A stretch of DNA of 64,000 nt from Acidobacteriota bacterium (lineage in GTDB: Bacteria; Acidobacteriota; Blastocatellia; Pyrinomonadales; Pyrinomonadaceae): positions 248,001 to 312,000 of the forward strand of contig JAHBSI010000003.1 in the NCBI GenBank assembly GCA_019639195.1, given 5' to 3'. The position numbers and the translations under genes are program-made. Shown piece by piece: positions 45,668 through 53,951 of the stretch. The notes beneath the pieces were generated by a model, which saw only the letters and a program-made list of their open reading frames with translations, was not told the origin of the DNA and did not search any database. The stretch's first letter is position 1, and the number at the start of each line of letters is the position of its first letter.

Positions 45668-46882
45668 GTGATCGATCTTGAACTTACCGAAGACCATAAA
45701 GCATTGCAAAAAACGGTCCGCGAATTCTGTGCGGGCGAAGTTGAGCCGTTTATCAAAGAATGGGACGAAAAGGCCCATTATGAGCCGAAAGTCTTTCAAA
45801 CGATGAAGGAATTAGGCCTCATGGGCGTCTGCATTCCCGAGGAATACGGCGGTGCGGGCTTTGATTACGTCTCGCTCGGCATCGTCTGCGAAGAACTCGA
45901 GGCCTGCGACACATTCCTTCGCGTCGCGATGAGCGTACACGTCGGCCTGAACAGCCTCAGCCTTTATTCGTGGGGCACCGAGGAGCAAAAGCAGAAATAT
46001 CTCGTACCGCAGGCAAAGGGCGAAAAACTCGCAACATTCGGCCTTACGGAACCGAACGCGGGCAGCGACGTTATCGGTATGCGTTCAACTGCGAGACGCG
46101 ACGGCGATGACTGGATCCTAAATGGCGAGAAGATGTGGATCTCACTCGCGGATCTCGCGGACAACTTCCTTTTCTTCTGCTGGACCGATCCGGAAAAGCA
46201 GAAAGTGCGCGACCACAGCGGTCTTTCATGCTTCATCGTTGAACGCTCGATGCCGGGCTTTTCGAGCGGAACGATACACGGCAAACTCGGCATACGTGCC
46301 GGCAACACAGGCTTTTTCTCGCTCCAGGACGTTCGCGTGCCGCAGGCGAATATGCTCGGCAAAGAAGGCGAGGGATTCAAGATCGCGATGTTTGCACTCG
46401 AGAACGGCCGCTATACGGTCGCAAGCGGTGCAACGGGCGTTATCCGTGCCTCCCGCGATGCGTCGATCGCATACGCGAACACACGTGAGGTTCAGGGCCA
46501 GAAGATCGCTAACTTCCAGCTCGTCAAGCAAAAGATCGCGAATATGGAGGCCGACTACGAGATGTCGCACCTTCTCTGGCTCAAATGCGGCTATCTGAAG
46601 AACGCCGGCAAGCCTTCGGGCAAGGCCGCCTCAATGGCGAAATGGCAGGCGACGACCCGCAGCGAAAAGGCAGCGTCAATGGCGATCGAAGTTCACGGTG
46701 CGAACGGCTACACGAACGATTACCCAGTCGAACGCTATCTGAGGAATTGCAAGGCCGCAGTGATATACGAAGGCACGCGCGACATCCACACGCTGATGCA
46801 GGCCGATTGGGCACTTGGGCTCAAGAAGGAGAAGCAGGCCCGCGTGACGCTGCCGCCGTATAAGGCCGCAGGTTCCGCCTAA
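45668..46882 (+). CDS. Acyl-CoA dehydrogenase
   Basis: A 404-residue FAD enzyme introducing a 2,3-double bond into an acyl-CoA. Seen are the N-terminal helical domain, FGLTEPNAGSDVIGM (FAD/substrate binding), WISLADLADN, and the catalytic base in AVIYEGTRDIHTLMQA. GTG 45668 has GAGGAAG upstream. Near it are no electron-transfer flavoprotein genes. The substrate (short, branched, or glutaryl-type) is not told by sequence. A second such gene lies at 58856. Confidence 0.92.
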   Translation: MIDLELTEDHKALQKTVREFCAGEVEPFIKEWDEKAHYEPKVFQTMKELGLMGVCIPEEYGGAGFDYVSLGIVCEELEACDTFLRVAMSVHVGLNSLSLYSWGTEEQKQKYLVPQAKGEKLATFGLTEPNAGSDVIGMRSTARRDGDDWILNGEKMWISLADLADNFLFFCWTDPEKQKVRDHSGLSCFIVERSMPGFSSGTIHGKLGIRAGNTGFFSLQDVRVPQANMLGKEGEGFKIAMFALENGRYTVASGATGVIRASRDASIAYANTREVQGQKIANFQLVKQKIANMEADYEMSHLLWLKCGYLKNAGKPSGKAASMAKWQATTRSEKAASMAIEVHGANGYTNDYPVERYLRNCKAAVIYEGTRDIHTLMQADWALGLKKEKQARVTLPPYKAAGSA

Positions 46883-46894
46883 GAACCCAAGCAG

Positions 46895-47212
46895 ATGAAC
46901 GCAATTGTCGTGATGACGACCGTCGGGGACGCGGAGGCAGCAGAAAAGCTTGCTTCCGCTCTCGTCGAAGAGAGACTCGCCGGGTGCGTTCAGATCCTGT
47001 CGCCGATGACATCTGTTTATCGCTGGAAAGGTGAGATCCAAAAGGAGACAGAGCATCTCCTTTTGATAAAAACTACTGCCGACAAATGGGAAGATCTGTC
47101 AAGATTCCTCCAGACAGATCACCCTTACGAGATACCTGAACTGGTCGCCCTCGATGCCGTCAAAATAGCTCCGGAATACAAAAAGTGGCTTAGCGAACAG
47201 GTTGCGGCCTAA
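46895..47212 (+). CDS. cutA: CutA1-type divalent ion tolerance protein
   Basis: A 105-residue trimeric ferredoxin-like protein: NAIVVMTTVGDAEAAEKLA, then LVEERLAGCVQILSPMTSVYRWKGEI, then VALDAVKIAPEYKKWL. CutA1 binds copper and other divalent ions, though its physiological role is unclear. It starts 12 bases after the dehydrogenase stop, and its stop overlaps the convergent LOG-family stop by 4 bases. Confidence 0.93.
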   Translation: MNAIVVMTTVGDAEAAEKLASALVEERLAGCVQILSPMTSVYRWKGEIQKETEHLLLIKTTADKWEDLSRFLQTDHPYEIPELVALDAVKIAPEYKKWLSEQVAA

Positions 47213-48036
47213 CTCGATTTCCCGTTCCCGTTCCCATTTCCGTTACCGGATGTCATACCTGTTTCGATGATGAAATCCACGGTATCCTTCGGCGAGTCCG
47301 TCAGATACATCAGGCCGAGATCGTCCGGGTTGATCATTCTTTCGTTCAGCATCGTGGACGTAAGCCATTGCAGCAGCCCACGCCAATACTGCGAACCAAA
47401 GAGCACAACGGGGAAGTTTCGGATCTTGCGTGTTTGAATTAGCGTAAGCGGTTCGAACAGCTCGTCCATCGTTCCAAAACCGCCCGGAAAGATCACGTAG
47501 GCGTTGCTGTACTTGATGAACATCGTCTTGCGGACGAAAAAGTATTTGAAGCTCAGCGAGCGGGTCTGATACGGATTTGGTTCCTGCTCCATCGGGAGTT
47601 CGATATTGCACCCGATCGACGTTCCGCCTGCGTCGAGCGCTCCCCGATTGCCGGCCTCCATAATTCCCGGTCCGCCGCCCGTGATCACGTCAAATCCGGC
47701 TTCACCAAGTAAATGACCTGTCTCGCGGGCCATCTTGTAATAATGGTCGTCAGGTTTTGTGCGGGCAGATCCAAATATGGAAACGCCTCTCGTGACCGTA
47801 GCAAGATCGTCAAAGCCGCTGACGAATTCGCTCGTTATCCTGAGCACGCGCCACGAATCAGACGTCTTGTAGTCGTCGTCCGGTTCGGGCGATCTGAGAA
47901 GGACTTCGTCATCCGTAAGACGCCAATAGCCCTGGTCTTCGTTTTGTGCCAATGCCTCGCCGACGGTCTCCGGTTCCGGATTTATCTTCTTCGGGGATCT
48001 GAGTTTTTTGCTTTTGTTTGCCTTTGTATCTGCCAT
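47209..48036 (-). CDS. LOG-family Rossmann protein (TIGR00730-like)
   Basis: A 275-residue protein of the lysine-decarboxylase-like/LOG group, which includes nucleotide 5'-monophosphate phosphoribohydrolases. Visible are VSIFGSARTKPDDHYY, the GGGPGIMEAGNRGA motif, and PGGFGTMDELFEPLTLIQT with the conserved PGGxGTxxE. The N-terminus is a ~40-residue Lys/Pro-rich extension, and the tail is a Gly-Asn repeat (GNGNGNGNGKSS) from a GGAAAC-like hexanucleotide repeat. It follows fabI by 8 bases. Confidence 0.88.
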   Translation of the reverse strand: MADTKANKSKKLRSPKKINPEPETVGEALAQNEDQGYWRLTDDEVLLRSPEPDDDYKTSDSWRVLRITSEFVSGFDDLATVTRGVSIFGSARTKPDDHYYKMARETGHLLGEAGFDVITGGGPGIMEAGNRGALDAGGTSIGCNIELPMEQEPNPYQTRSLSFKYFFVRKTMFIKYSNAYVIFPGGFGTMDELFEPLTLIQTRKIRNFPVVLFGSQYWRGLLQWLTSTMLNERMINPDDLGLMYLTDSPKDTVDFIIETGMTSGNGNGNGNGKSS

Positions 48037-48044
48037 TTATAAGA

Positions 48045-48809
48045 TCACACACCCATTATGTTGTATCCGCAATCAACGTAGATCGTCTCGCCCGTAATGC
48101 CGCTCGAAAGGCCGCTGACGAGGAACATCGCCGTTGAACCGACCTCTGCCGCCGTCACGTTACGCTTCAATGGTGAGCGCTCGCCGAGATATCCGAGAAG
48201 AGAACCCATTCCGCGGACACCGCGTGCGGAAAGTGTGTTGATCGGCCCTGCGGAGATCGCGTTCACACGAACGTTATTCTTGCCGAGGTCGGCGGCAAGA
48301 TACCGCGTCGAAGATTCGAGAGCAGCCTTTGCGACGCCCATCACGTTGTAATTCATTACGACCTTTTCGGCTCCGTAATAACTCATCGTGACGATGCTGC
48401 CGCCGTCGGTCATCAACGGCGACGCGGCAAGGGCGACCTGCGTCAGCGAGAACGCGCTGATCTCAAGTGCAGTGCGAAAAGCATCGCGGGTCGTTGCGAT
48501 GAACTCGCCCTCAAGAGCTTCTTTTGGAGCGAACGCGATCGAATGGATGAGGAAATCGAGCTTGCCGTATTTCTGTTTTACGGCGTCAAAGGCCGCATCA
48601 ACCTGAGCCTGATCGCTTACGTCACACGGGACAACAAGCGAATCGTTGAGCGTTCCGGCGAGTTCATCGACCGACTCTTTAAGCCGTTCCGCCTGATAGG
48701 TGAACGCCATTCGCGCACCTTGTTCGGCACAGGCCGCAGCACACGCCCAGGCGATCGAACGTTTATTCGCAACGCCAAAGATCATTCCAACTTTGTTCTC
48801 AAGCAGCAT
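48045..48809 (-). CDS. fabI: Enoyl-[acyl-carrier-protein] reductase (NADH)
   Basis: Final reduction of each fatty acid elongation cycle. The 254-residue short-chain dehydrogenase-like protein has GVANKRSIAWACAAA (cofactor loop), SIAFAPKEALEGEF, and the catalytic Tyr/Lys in SYYGAEKVVMNYNVMGVAKAALE (YxxxxxxK type). ISAGPINTLSARGV is typical of FabI. It is the target of triclosan-type inhibitors. Fits a run with the 252-aa membrane gene and LOG gene. Confidence 0.96.
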   Translation of the reverse strand: MLLENKVGMIFGVANKRSIAWACAAACAEQGARMAFTYQAERLKESVDELAGTLNDSLVVPCDVSDQAQVDAAFDAVKQKYGKLDFLIHSIAFAPKEALEGEFIATTRDAFRTALEISAFSLTQVALAASPLMTDGGSIVTMSYYGAEKVVMNYNVMGVAKAALESSTRYLAADLGKNNVRVNAISAGPINTLSARGVRGMGSLLGYLGERSPLKRNVTAAEVGSTAMFLVSGLSSGITGETIYVDCGYNIMGV

Positions 48810-48835
48810 AAAATTCTCCGTTGAATTCGCTCATC

Positions 48836-49594
48836 CTACTCGCTCACGTAGAGCTTTTGCAAGAGTTCGAAATCGAGCATTCTGATGTCCACATCGACCG
48901 GCGTCTCATTGAAACGCTGTGCCTTCAGCACATTTCTGAGCGTCATTTGTTCGCTTTCCGTGAGCTGCGTGACAAGCACGATCATTAGCCGAAGGCGAAG
49001 GCGGCTCTTAAGTGCATGCAGGCCGTGTTTCGCCGTAGTGATCTTCTTCATTATCGCCGCCGTTCGCTCTGGCCGAAGATCCGGGCGGACGAGGAAGGCG
49101 ACCTCGATACAGGTCACAAGGTCCTGATCGACCATAATGCCGTCAAAACTTGCGCCGCCAACGCTCACGTGCCGCATCAGCGGCAGATTCTCTTCCTGTT
49201 GTATCTGGCGAAGCGCTAGGTCCTCGGCGACGATAAATGCGGAAAGCAGATCGGTCAGCTGATCATCATCGACCTCAAGCAGACGTGCCAGCTCGCGCAC
49301 CTCGACATTCACGCTCTGCCGCTGAATCTCGGTCGCGGCAGTGTCCCAGCGAACAAATCGCCTGTCATCAACTGCGGCCAGCCTTCGCTGCGACGCGATG
49401 TGAAGCAGGGCGATCAGGCCAAAGATGCCGAGCGAGGCAGCAAAAAGAAGTGCGAGAAGCCAGCTTCCTGCGTTAAGGCTCAGAAGGATACCCGTCGCCA
49501 TTACTACGGCGAGGATCAGGCCGACAATTATAAAAGGCCAGTTGGTCCGTGGCCTTTCGAGCCGCGAAAATGGATTGTCGGCCTTTTTTGCCAT
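48836..49594 (-). CDS. Membrane protein of unknown function
   Basis: A 252-residue protein with two hydrophobic segments near residues 19-41 and 44-66 (WPFIIVGLILAVVMATGILL, WLLALLFAASLGIFGLIALL). A ~180-residue cytoplasmic-like part follows: VREVRELARLLEVDDDQLTDL-like helices, then IMVDQDLVTCIEVAFLVRPDL and LRLMIVLVTQLTESEQ, an alpha/beta restriction-endonuclease-like or NERD-like impression that I cannot confirm. It sits between a PfkB kinase and fabI. Confidence 0.6.
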   Translation of the reverse strand: MAKKADNPFSRLERPRTNWPFIIVGLILAVVMATGILLSLNAGSWLLALLFAASLGIFGLIALLHIASQRRLAAVDDRRFVRWDTAATEIQRQSVNVEVRELARLLEVDDDQLTDLLSAFIVAEDLALRQIQQEENLPLMRHVSVGGASFDGIMVDQDLVTCIEVAFLVRPDLRPERTAAIMKKITTAKHGLHALKSRLRLRLMIVLVTQLTESEQMTLRNVLKAQRFNETPVDVDIRMLDFELLQKLYVSE

Positions 49595-49612
49595 CGTCCG
49601 GTTCGCTTCAGT

Positions 49613-50548
49613 TTATGCGGAAATCGCCTTCTCGAATGGAATATCGTCGAAATGGGTCATCGCCTTGAACGCTTTGAATCGCTCATTGATCTCAGGATAA
49701 TCGAGAGCATCGACACGCTCGGTTCCGAACTTCTCGACATTGAACGATGCCATTACCGAACCGTAAACCATCGCCCGACGCAAAGCATCGTCGTTAACCT
49801 CATTCTGTGCGGCAAGATAGCCCATAAAACCGCCCGCAAAGGTGTCGCCCGCACCTGTCGGATCAAAAACGCTCTCAAGCGGATACGCCGGCACGACGAA
49901 ATAGCCGTCATTCGTGAACAGCGTTGCGCCGTATTCGCCGCGTTTGATGACAACGGCCTTCAATCCGTATTCGAGGATCCTCTTTGCGGCGGCGTATATG
50001 CTCGGTTCCTCGGTCAGCTGCCGAGCTTCCGCGTCGTTGATGATGATGCAATCAACGACCTTGATCGTCTCGATCACGGCGTCCTTCATCGACGAGATCC
50101 AGAAGTTCATCGTGTCCATCGCGACGAATTTCGCATTCGGCACCTGCTCGCGGACCTGTTTTTGCAGCATCGGCAGGATGTTCGCGAGGAAGAGGAACTC
50201 GGCATTCTTTGAATTTTCGCTAAGCTTCGGGTCGAACGTCTCGAACACGTTCAGTTGCGTGTCGAGCGTGTGCGCCGTGTTCATATCGTAGTCGTAACGG
50301 CCTTGCCAGAAGAATGTCTTTCCGTCGGCCACGACCTCGATATCGTCCGTGTTGATGTGATGACGCTTGAAGACCGCCCACTCATCGTCGCCAAAATCGC
50401 CGCCGACCACGCCGACCGCATTCACATCCGTAAAAAAGCTTGCCGACAAACCAAAGTGCGTGCCCGCACCACCCAAAATCCTCTCACGCTTTCCGAACGG
50501 CGTCTCAAGCCCGTCAAAAGCAATAGAACCGACGACTGTTAAACTCAT
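49613..50548 (-). CDS. PfkB-family sugar/nucleoside kinase
   Basis: A 311-residue ribokinase-fold kinase. The N-terminal GGAGTHFGLSASFF matches substrate binding, and DPTGAGDTFAGGFMGYLA is the PfkB signature with catalytic aspartate. Between lie MDTMNFWISSMKDAVIETI and INDAEARQL, features seen in adenosine/inosine or ribokinase-like members. The exact substrate is unknown. It heads the run to fabI. Confidence 0.88.
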   Translation of the reverse strand: MSLTVVGSIAFDGLETPFGKRERILGGAGTHFGLSASFFTDVNAVGVVGGDFGDDEWAVFKRHHINTDDIEVVADGKTFFWQGRYDYDMNTAHTLDTQLNVFETFDPKLSENSKNAEFLFLANILPMLQKQVREQVPNAKFVAMDTMNFWISSMKDAVIETIKVVDCIIINDAEARQLTEEPSIYAAAKRILEYGLKAVVIKRGEYGATLFTNDGYFVVPAYPLESVFDPTGAGDTFAGGFMGYLAAQNEVNDDALRRAMVYGSVMASFNVEKFGTERVDALDYPEINERFKAFKAMTHFDDIPFEKAISA

Positions 50549-50652
50549 CTATTAAAAATGTGCTCCGAAAAAGATATCTCCTAACTGAACACACTATTCT
50601 ACACGCGGAAACGAACTTTCGCGATTGAAGCGGGCGACTTTTCGGGCGGGTT

Positions 50653-51132
50653 CTATTGTCCGGGCTTTGCTTCGCTTTCCTCGATCTCTTTCAAGCCTTT
50701 ACGGGCGTCCTCGACGAACTTGCTCTGCGGATACTTGTCGATGATCATCGAGAGGAAGGCTTTCGCGTCGATCACAAGCCTTTCGTGAGCAAATCGCTCC
50801 ATATCGCGTTTCGATTTCGGATCGACCTTTTGCTTGCCCTTGTTTTCCGAAAGGTAGAAGCTGCTCATCCCCGCGATATACAGGAATTCGTCCATCTTCG
50901 AAAAATCCGGATAAGCGGCGAATGTCTCATCAAACCGCGACAGCACCTGCTTATATGCCTGTTTGAGCGGCGTAAAGGCCTGCTGTGCGACGTCAAGGTT
51001 ATGCTTGGCGTCGGCCTCCATCACCGGATCGCGTTGGATCGCCGGGGTCGGATTCCGTTGTGCCGCCACCTGCGAGACAGACCCAAGCACAAACACCAAA
51101 GCGAAAAGAGCAAAGAAGATCGAGGCTTTCAT
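50653..51132 (-). CDS. Exported helical protein, BamD/TPR-like
   Basis: A 159-residue protein with a signal peptide (SIFFALFALVFVLGSVSQVAAQ). Helical repeats follow: VAQQAFTPLKQAYKQVLSRFDE, then AKAFLSMIIDKYPQSKFVEDARKGLKEIEE, the last like a TPR of the BamD/outer-membrane-lipoprotein type. No lipobox. It lies downstream of mtnP. Function unknown. Confidence 0.62.
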   Translation of the reverse strand: MKASIFFALFALVFVLGSVSQVAAQRNPTPAIQRDPVMEADAKHNLDVAQQAFTPLKQAYKQVLSRFDETFAAYPDFSKMDEFLYIAGMSSFYLSENKGKQKVDPKSKRDMERFAHERLVIDAKAFLSMIIDKYPQSKFVEDARKGLKEIEESEAKPGQ

Positions 51133-51238
51133 CGTAATTCTAAAGATGTTATCCGCCGCAAAATCGTTTCCTCAAATAACCAATTGACAACTATCAACTG
51201 GACAATTGCCAATCGGAAATTTGATTGACGCTGAACAA

Positions 51239-52111
51239 CTAACCGCGATATTTCCCGATGATCGCTTCAAGTTTCGATGCGGTTTCGGCGGGCCAATTGG
51301 CCGGGGCAGTGAATATCGCGTTCTTGATCGCATCGGCGTACTGATTCGGTGTCGTCTTGGCCGCGACGCGTTTGACCGCATCTTTTAAGACGATCTGAGC
51401 ATTGCGTACGTTCTTGTTCAGATATTCGACGACCATATTCACGGTCACATCATCGTGGCCTTCGTGCCAGCAGTCATAATCGGTAACAAGAGCGAGCGTC
51501 GCATAGGCGATCTCGGCCTCGCGTGCGAGTTTGGCTTCCTGGAGATTCGTCATCCCGATGATGTCCATTCCCCATTGCCGATAAACGTTCGATTCGGCCT
51601 TGGTCGAGAACGCCGGGCCTTCCATACAAACGTATGTGCCGCCGCGGTGTGTCTTTACGCCGGCCTCGCGACAGGACGCTTCGAGAATGTCGCCGAGTTC
51701 ATTGCAGACCGGATGTGCAAAAGTGACGTGCCCGACGATGCCTTCGCCAAAGAATGTCGATTCGTGTGCACGTGCACGAGTCCGATCGAAGAACTGATCC
51801 GGGATGACAAAGTCCGTCGGAGCATATTTCTCCTGCAAACTCCCAACGGCCGAGACCGACAAAATATACTCAATGCCGAGCATTTTCATCGCGTAGATAT
51901 TCGCTCGAAAGGGAAGTTCGCTTGGCGTCAATTTGTGCCCGCGGCCGTGACGCGGCAGGAACGCGACCGTCACGCCGTCCAATTCGCCGATTATGAAAGC
52001 ATCCGACGGTTTGCCGAAAGGCGTATCAACCTCTTGCTCTCTAACATTTTGAAGCTCGGGCATTTGATAAAGGCCCGAGCCGCCGATTATTCCGATATTT
52101 ACTTTTTCCAT
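51239..52111 (-). CDS. mtnP: S-methyl-5'-thioadenosine phosphorylase
   Basis: Methionine-salvage enzyme that splits methylthioadenosine to adenine and methylthioribose-phosphate. The 290-residue product shows [56 protein letters not shown] and [16 protein letters not shown]. The MTAP/PNP family can also accept inosine or guanosine-like substrates; MTA is inferred from the GGSGLY form. Its start abuts the stop of a small exported protein gene. Confidence 0.9.
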   Translation of the reverse strand: MEKVNIGIIGGSGLYQMPELQNVREQEVDTPFGKPSDAFIIGELDGVTVAFLPRHGRGHKLTPSELPFRANIYAMKMLGIEYILSVSAVGSLQEKYAPTDFVIPDQFFDRTRARAHESTFFGEGIVGHVTFAHPVCNELGDILEASCREAGVKTHRGGTYVCMEGPAFSTKAESNVYRQWGMDIIGMTNLQEAKLAREAEIAYATLALVTDYDCWHEGHDDVTVNMVVEYLNKNVRNAQIVLKDAVKRVAAKTTPNQYADAIKNAIFTAPANWPAETASKLEAIIGKYRG

Positions 52112-52615
52112 CTACTTATCATCTTTCTTGCAGGTATTGGCCTGAACGTATGTTGTCAGTTCATTGGCCGCGCGTTTTGCGACCAATGCGTCCATCGCAT
52201 CATTTTGGGCCTTCTTATTCTCGGCGACCATTACTTCATAGGTGCGAAGGGCACTTTCAAGGCCGGCTACCGTGGCAGCAACTTCGTCGTCCTTCTTATC
52301 AGGATTCTGGAGCGAGTAAACGCCCATTCCAAACGTGAACTGAAGGAAGAGTTCGCTTTGGAATTTGTTCTTCTTCTTTGGGATCAGGTCCATCGTGCCT
52401 TTGCAAACGTTGATCGTGACATCCTTTGTGTCGGTCAGCCATTTAAAATTCCATTCACGAGCGGCCGGAGCATTGCTGTCAAACGGTTTCTTTTCGAGAA
52501 GTTTCGTATTGCCGATGAAAGCGGCACGATCCTTATCGGGAGTTGACTGTCCAAAAGAAGTCTGCAATCCCAAAACAAAAACGACAAATAGAAAGAATAG
52601 GGTGATCTTTTTCAT
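52112..52615 (-). CDS. Small exported protein of unknown function
   Basis: A 167-residue protein with a signal peptide (ITLFFLFVVFVLGLQTSFGQ) and a helical mature part (FTFGMGVYSLQNPDKKDDEVA, TVAGLESALRTYEVMVAENKKAQ). A cysteine near the C-terminus (ANTCKKDDK). No domain is recognised. It ends exactly where mtnP begins, so it is probably cotranscribed. Confidence 0.6.
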   Translation of the reverse strand: MKKITLFFLFVVFVLGLQTSFGQSTPDKDRAAFIGNTKLLEKKPFDSNAPAAREWNFKWLTDTKDVTINVCKGTMDLIPKKKNKFQSELFLQFTFGMGVYSLQNPDKKDDEVAATVAGLESALRTYEVMVAENKKAQNDAMDALVAKRAANELTTYVQANTCKKDDK

Positions 52616-52658
52616 ATAACTGGTAGAGATGAGAATATTTAGTATCGCGGGGACGGTC

Positions 52659-52868
52659 TCAGGCGTATGCCAGGCGTCCCTTTGGAACGGGAATCTCTCT
52701 TCCTAACTCCTTTGCAGTTTCGATCCATTCGGAGATGATGACCTCTGCATTCGCAAGGGCTTCCTGGTAACTTGCGCCGTCGGCCATACAGCCCGGCAGT
52801 TCCGGTACCTCGGCAATGAACGCATTATCTTCACTGCTCCAGTAGATTATGATCTCGTATTTGCTCAT
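52659..52868 (-). CDS. HicB-like antitoxin
   Basis: A 69-residue protein of the short HicB (HicB_lk) type: YEIIIYWSSEDNAFIAEVPELPGCMADG, then ALANAEVIISEWIETAKELGREIP. It has only the partial RNase H-like fold and no DNA-binding domain, so autoregulation would need another protein. The ATG overlaps the HicA-domain stop (ATGA). It should neutralise the HicA toxin domain of the preceding gene. Confidence 0.9.
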   Translation of the reverse strand: MSKYEIIIYWSSEDNAFIAEVPELPGCMADGASYQEALANAEVIISEWIETAKELGREIPVPKGRLAYA

Positions 52869-53947
52869 AATTCCCCCCCAAGTCGGTATCGCAAAATTAT
52901 ATTACGAATCTGCTTTATCTGGTATGCCTTGGCCTTATTGTTTAGAGGCTGAATATTGATGATCTCAGCTACATCCGTACGCGTAAAGATATGGTGACTG
53001 CCTTTCATGCGCTCGGCAAAACCAAGGTCTTCAAGCAACCGTCGAATATCGGTAAATTCGATATTCGAATCCGACGAGCCCAACAATACCTTATCGAGTG
53101 TCTTACGTGTTCGGGACATATTCAACGGCGGCCAGCTTTCCGGATGTTCACGCAACTCACAAAGCGGCGTATCGACGTCGTGATAGAACAAGCAGGTCCA
53201 ATCTTCGGCGAGGGCCTGAGGGAGGATCCGCTTTTTGAACGCAAGCGTTTCCGTCGGGTATAGGTCGTAGCCCGCGATGAAAGGAAGCGACAGGTGAGCC
53301 TTCATCGGAATCAGGTCTGCAAACCCATAGAGCGTCTTGCCGCCCGAACGAAATGCCCAGGTCTGCATCGTCTCAGAATGGCCTCGTTCCGTCGTTACCG
53401 ACACGCCTTCGACCTCGTAATCGTCCGGCATTGGCTCTAGCTGGCCGGTTTCGCGCATCGGCTGCCAATTGTCCGGCAGATAGCTTGCGCGATCCCGTTC
53501 GTGCGGGGCATCGGCGTGGGCTAACTCACTCGCCGATACGAGGTATCTCGCGTTCGGAAATTGCGGCACGGCCTTTCCGGCGTCGTTTAGGATCGTATTG
53601 CCGCCCGCGTGGTCGAAATGCAGATGCGTATTGATGATGATGGTGATGTCTTCCGGCGAATGACCAGTGATCGCACGCAGCGAATCAGCCAACGGACGCT
53701 CCCGCTCAATGCCGTACATCGCGATCTGCTTATCGAGCCATTTTTCACCGATGCCGGTCTCGATCAGGATCTTTTCCCGTGCGGTCTCGATGAACACGCA
53801 GTTCATATTCATCGCGATGCGATTCTTCTCGTCCGGCGGGCAAAGTCGCTCCCAAATGACGCGAGGGACGACGCCGAACATCGCCCCTCCATCAAGTTTG
53901 AATCGTGTGTCGGGAACTACCTCGACACGATGACCCCCAAACAGCAT
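52865..53947 (-). CDS. MBL-fold hydrolase fused in frame to a HicA toxin domain
   Basis: A 360-residue fusion. Residues 1-~275 are a complete metallo-beta-lactamase-fold hydrolase (HLHFDHAGG, GHSETMQTW, FADLIPMKAH, FYHDVDTP), close in feel to lactonase-like MBLs. Residues 277-360 form a HicA mRNA-interferase domain (RKTLDKVLLGSSDSNIEFTD, catalytic GSHHIFTR, AKAYQIKQIRNIILRYRLG). An internal ATG at 53119 begins exactly at the HicA start, so HicA alone could also be made. HicA and HicB are usually separate small genes. Upstream is a PpiC gene 4 bases away. Confidence 0.85.
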   Translation of the reverse strand: MLFGGHRVEVVPDTRFKLDGGAMFGVVPRVIWERLCPPDEKNRIAMNMNCVFIETAREKILIETGIGEKWLDKQIAMYGIERERPLADSLRAITGHSPEDITIIINTHLHFDHAGGNTILNDAGKAVPQFPNARYLVSASELAHADAPHERDRASYLPDNWQPMRETGQLEPMPDDYEVEGVSVTTERGHSETMQTWAFRSGGKTLYGFADLIPMKAHLSLPFIAGYDLYPTETLAFKKRILPQALAEDWTCLFYHDVDTPLCELREHPESWPPLNMSRTRKTLDKVLLGSSDSNIEFTDIRRLLEDLGFAERMKGSHHIFTRTDVAEIINIQPLNNKAKAYQIKQIRNIILRYRLGGEL

Positions 53948-53951
53948 AAGG

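Noticed and set aside
49400..50212. Plus-strand open frame over the PfkB gene
   Set aside because: Shadow of a clear kinase gene on the other strand.
51455..52546. Long plus-strand open frame over mtnP
   Set aside because: Shadow of mtnP and the exported gene; it has no signals and poor composition.
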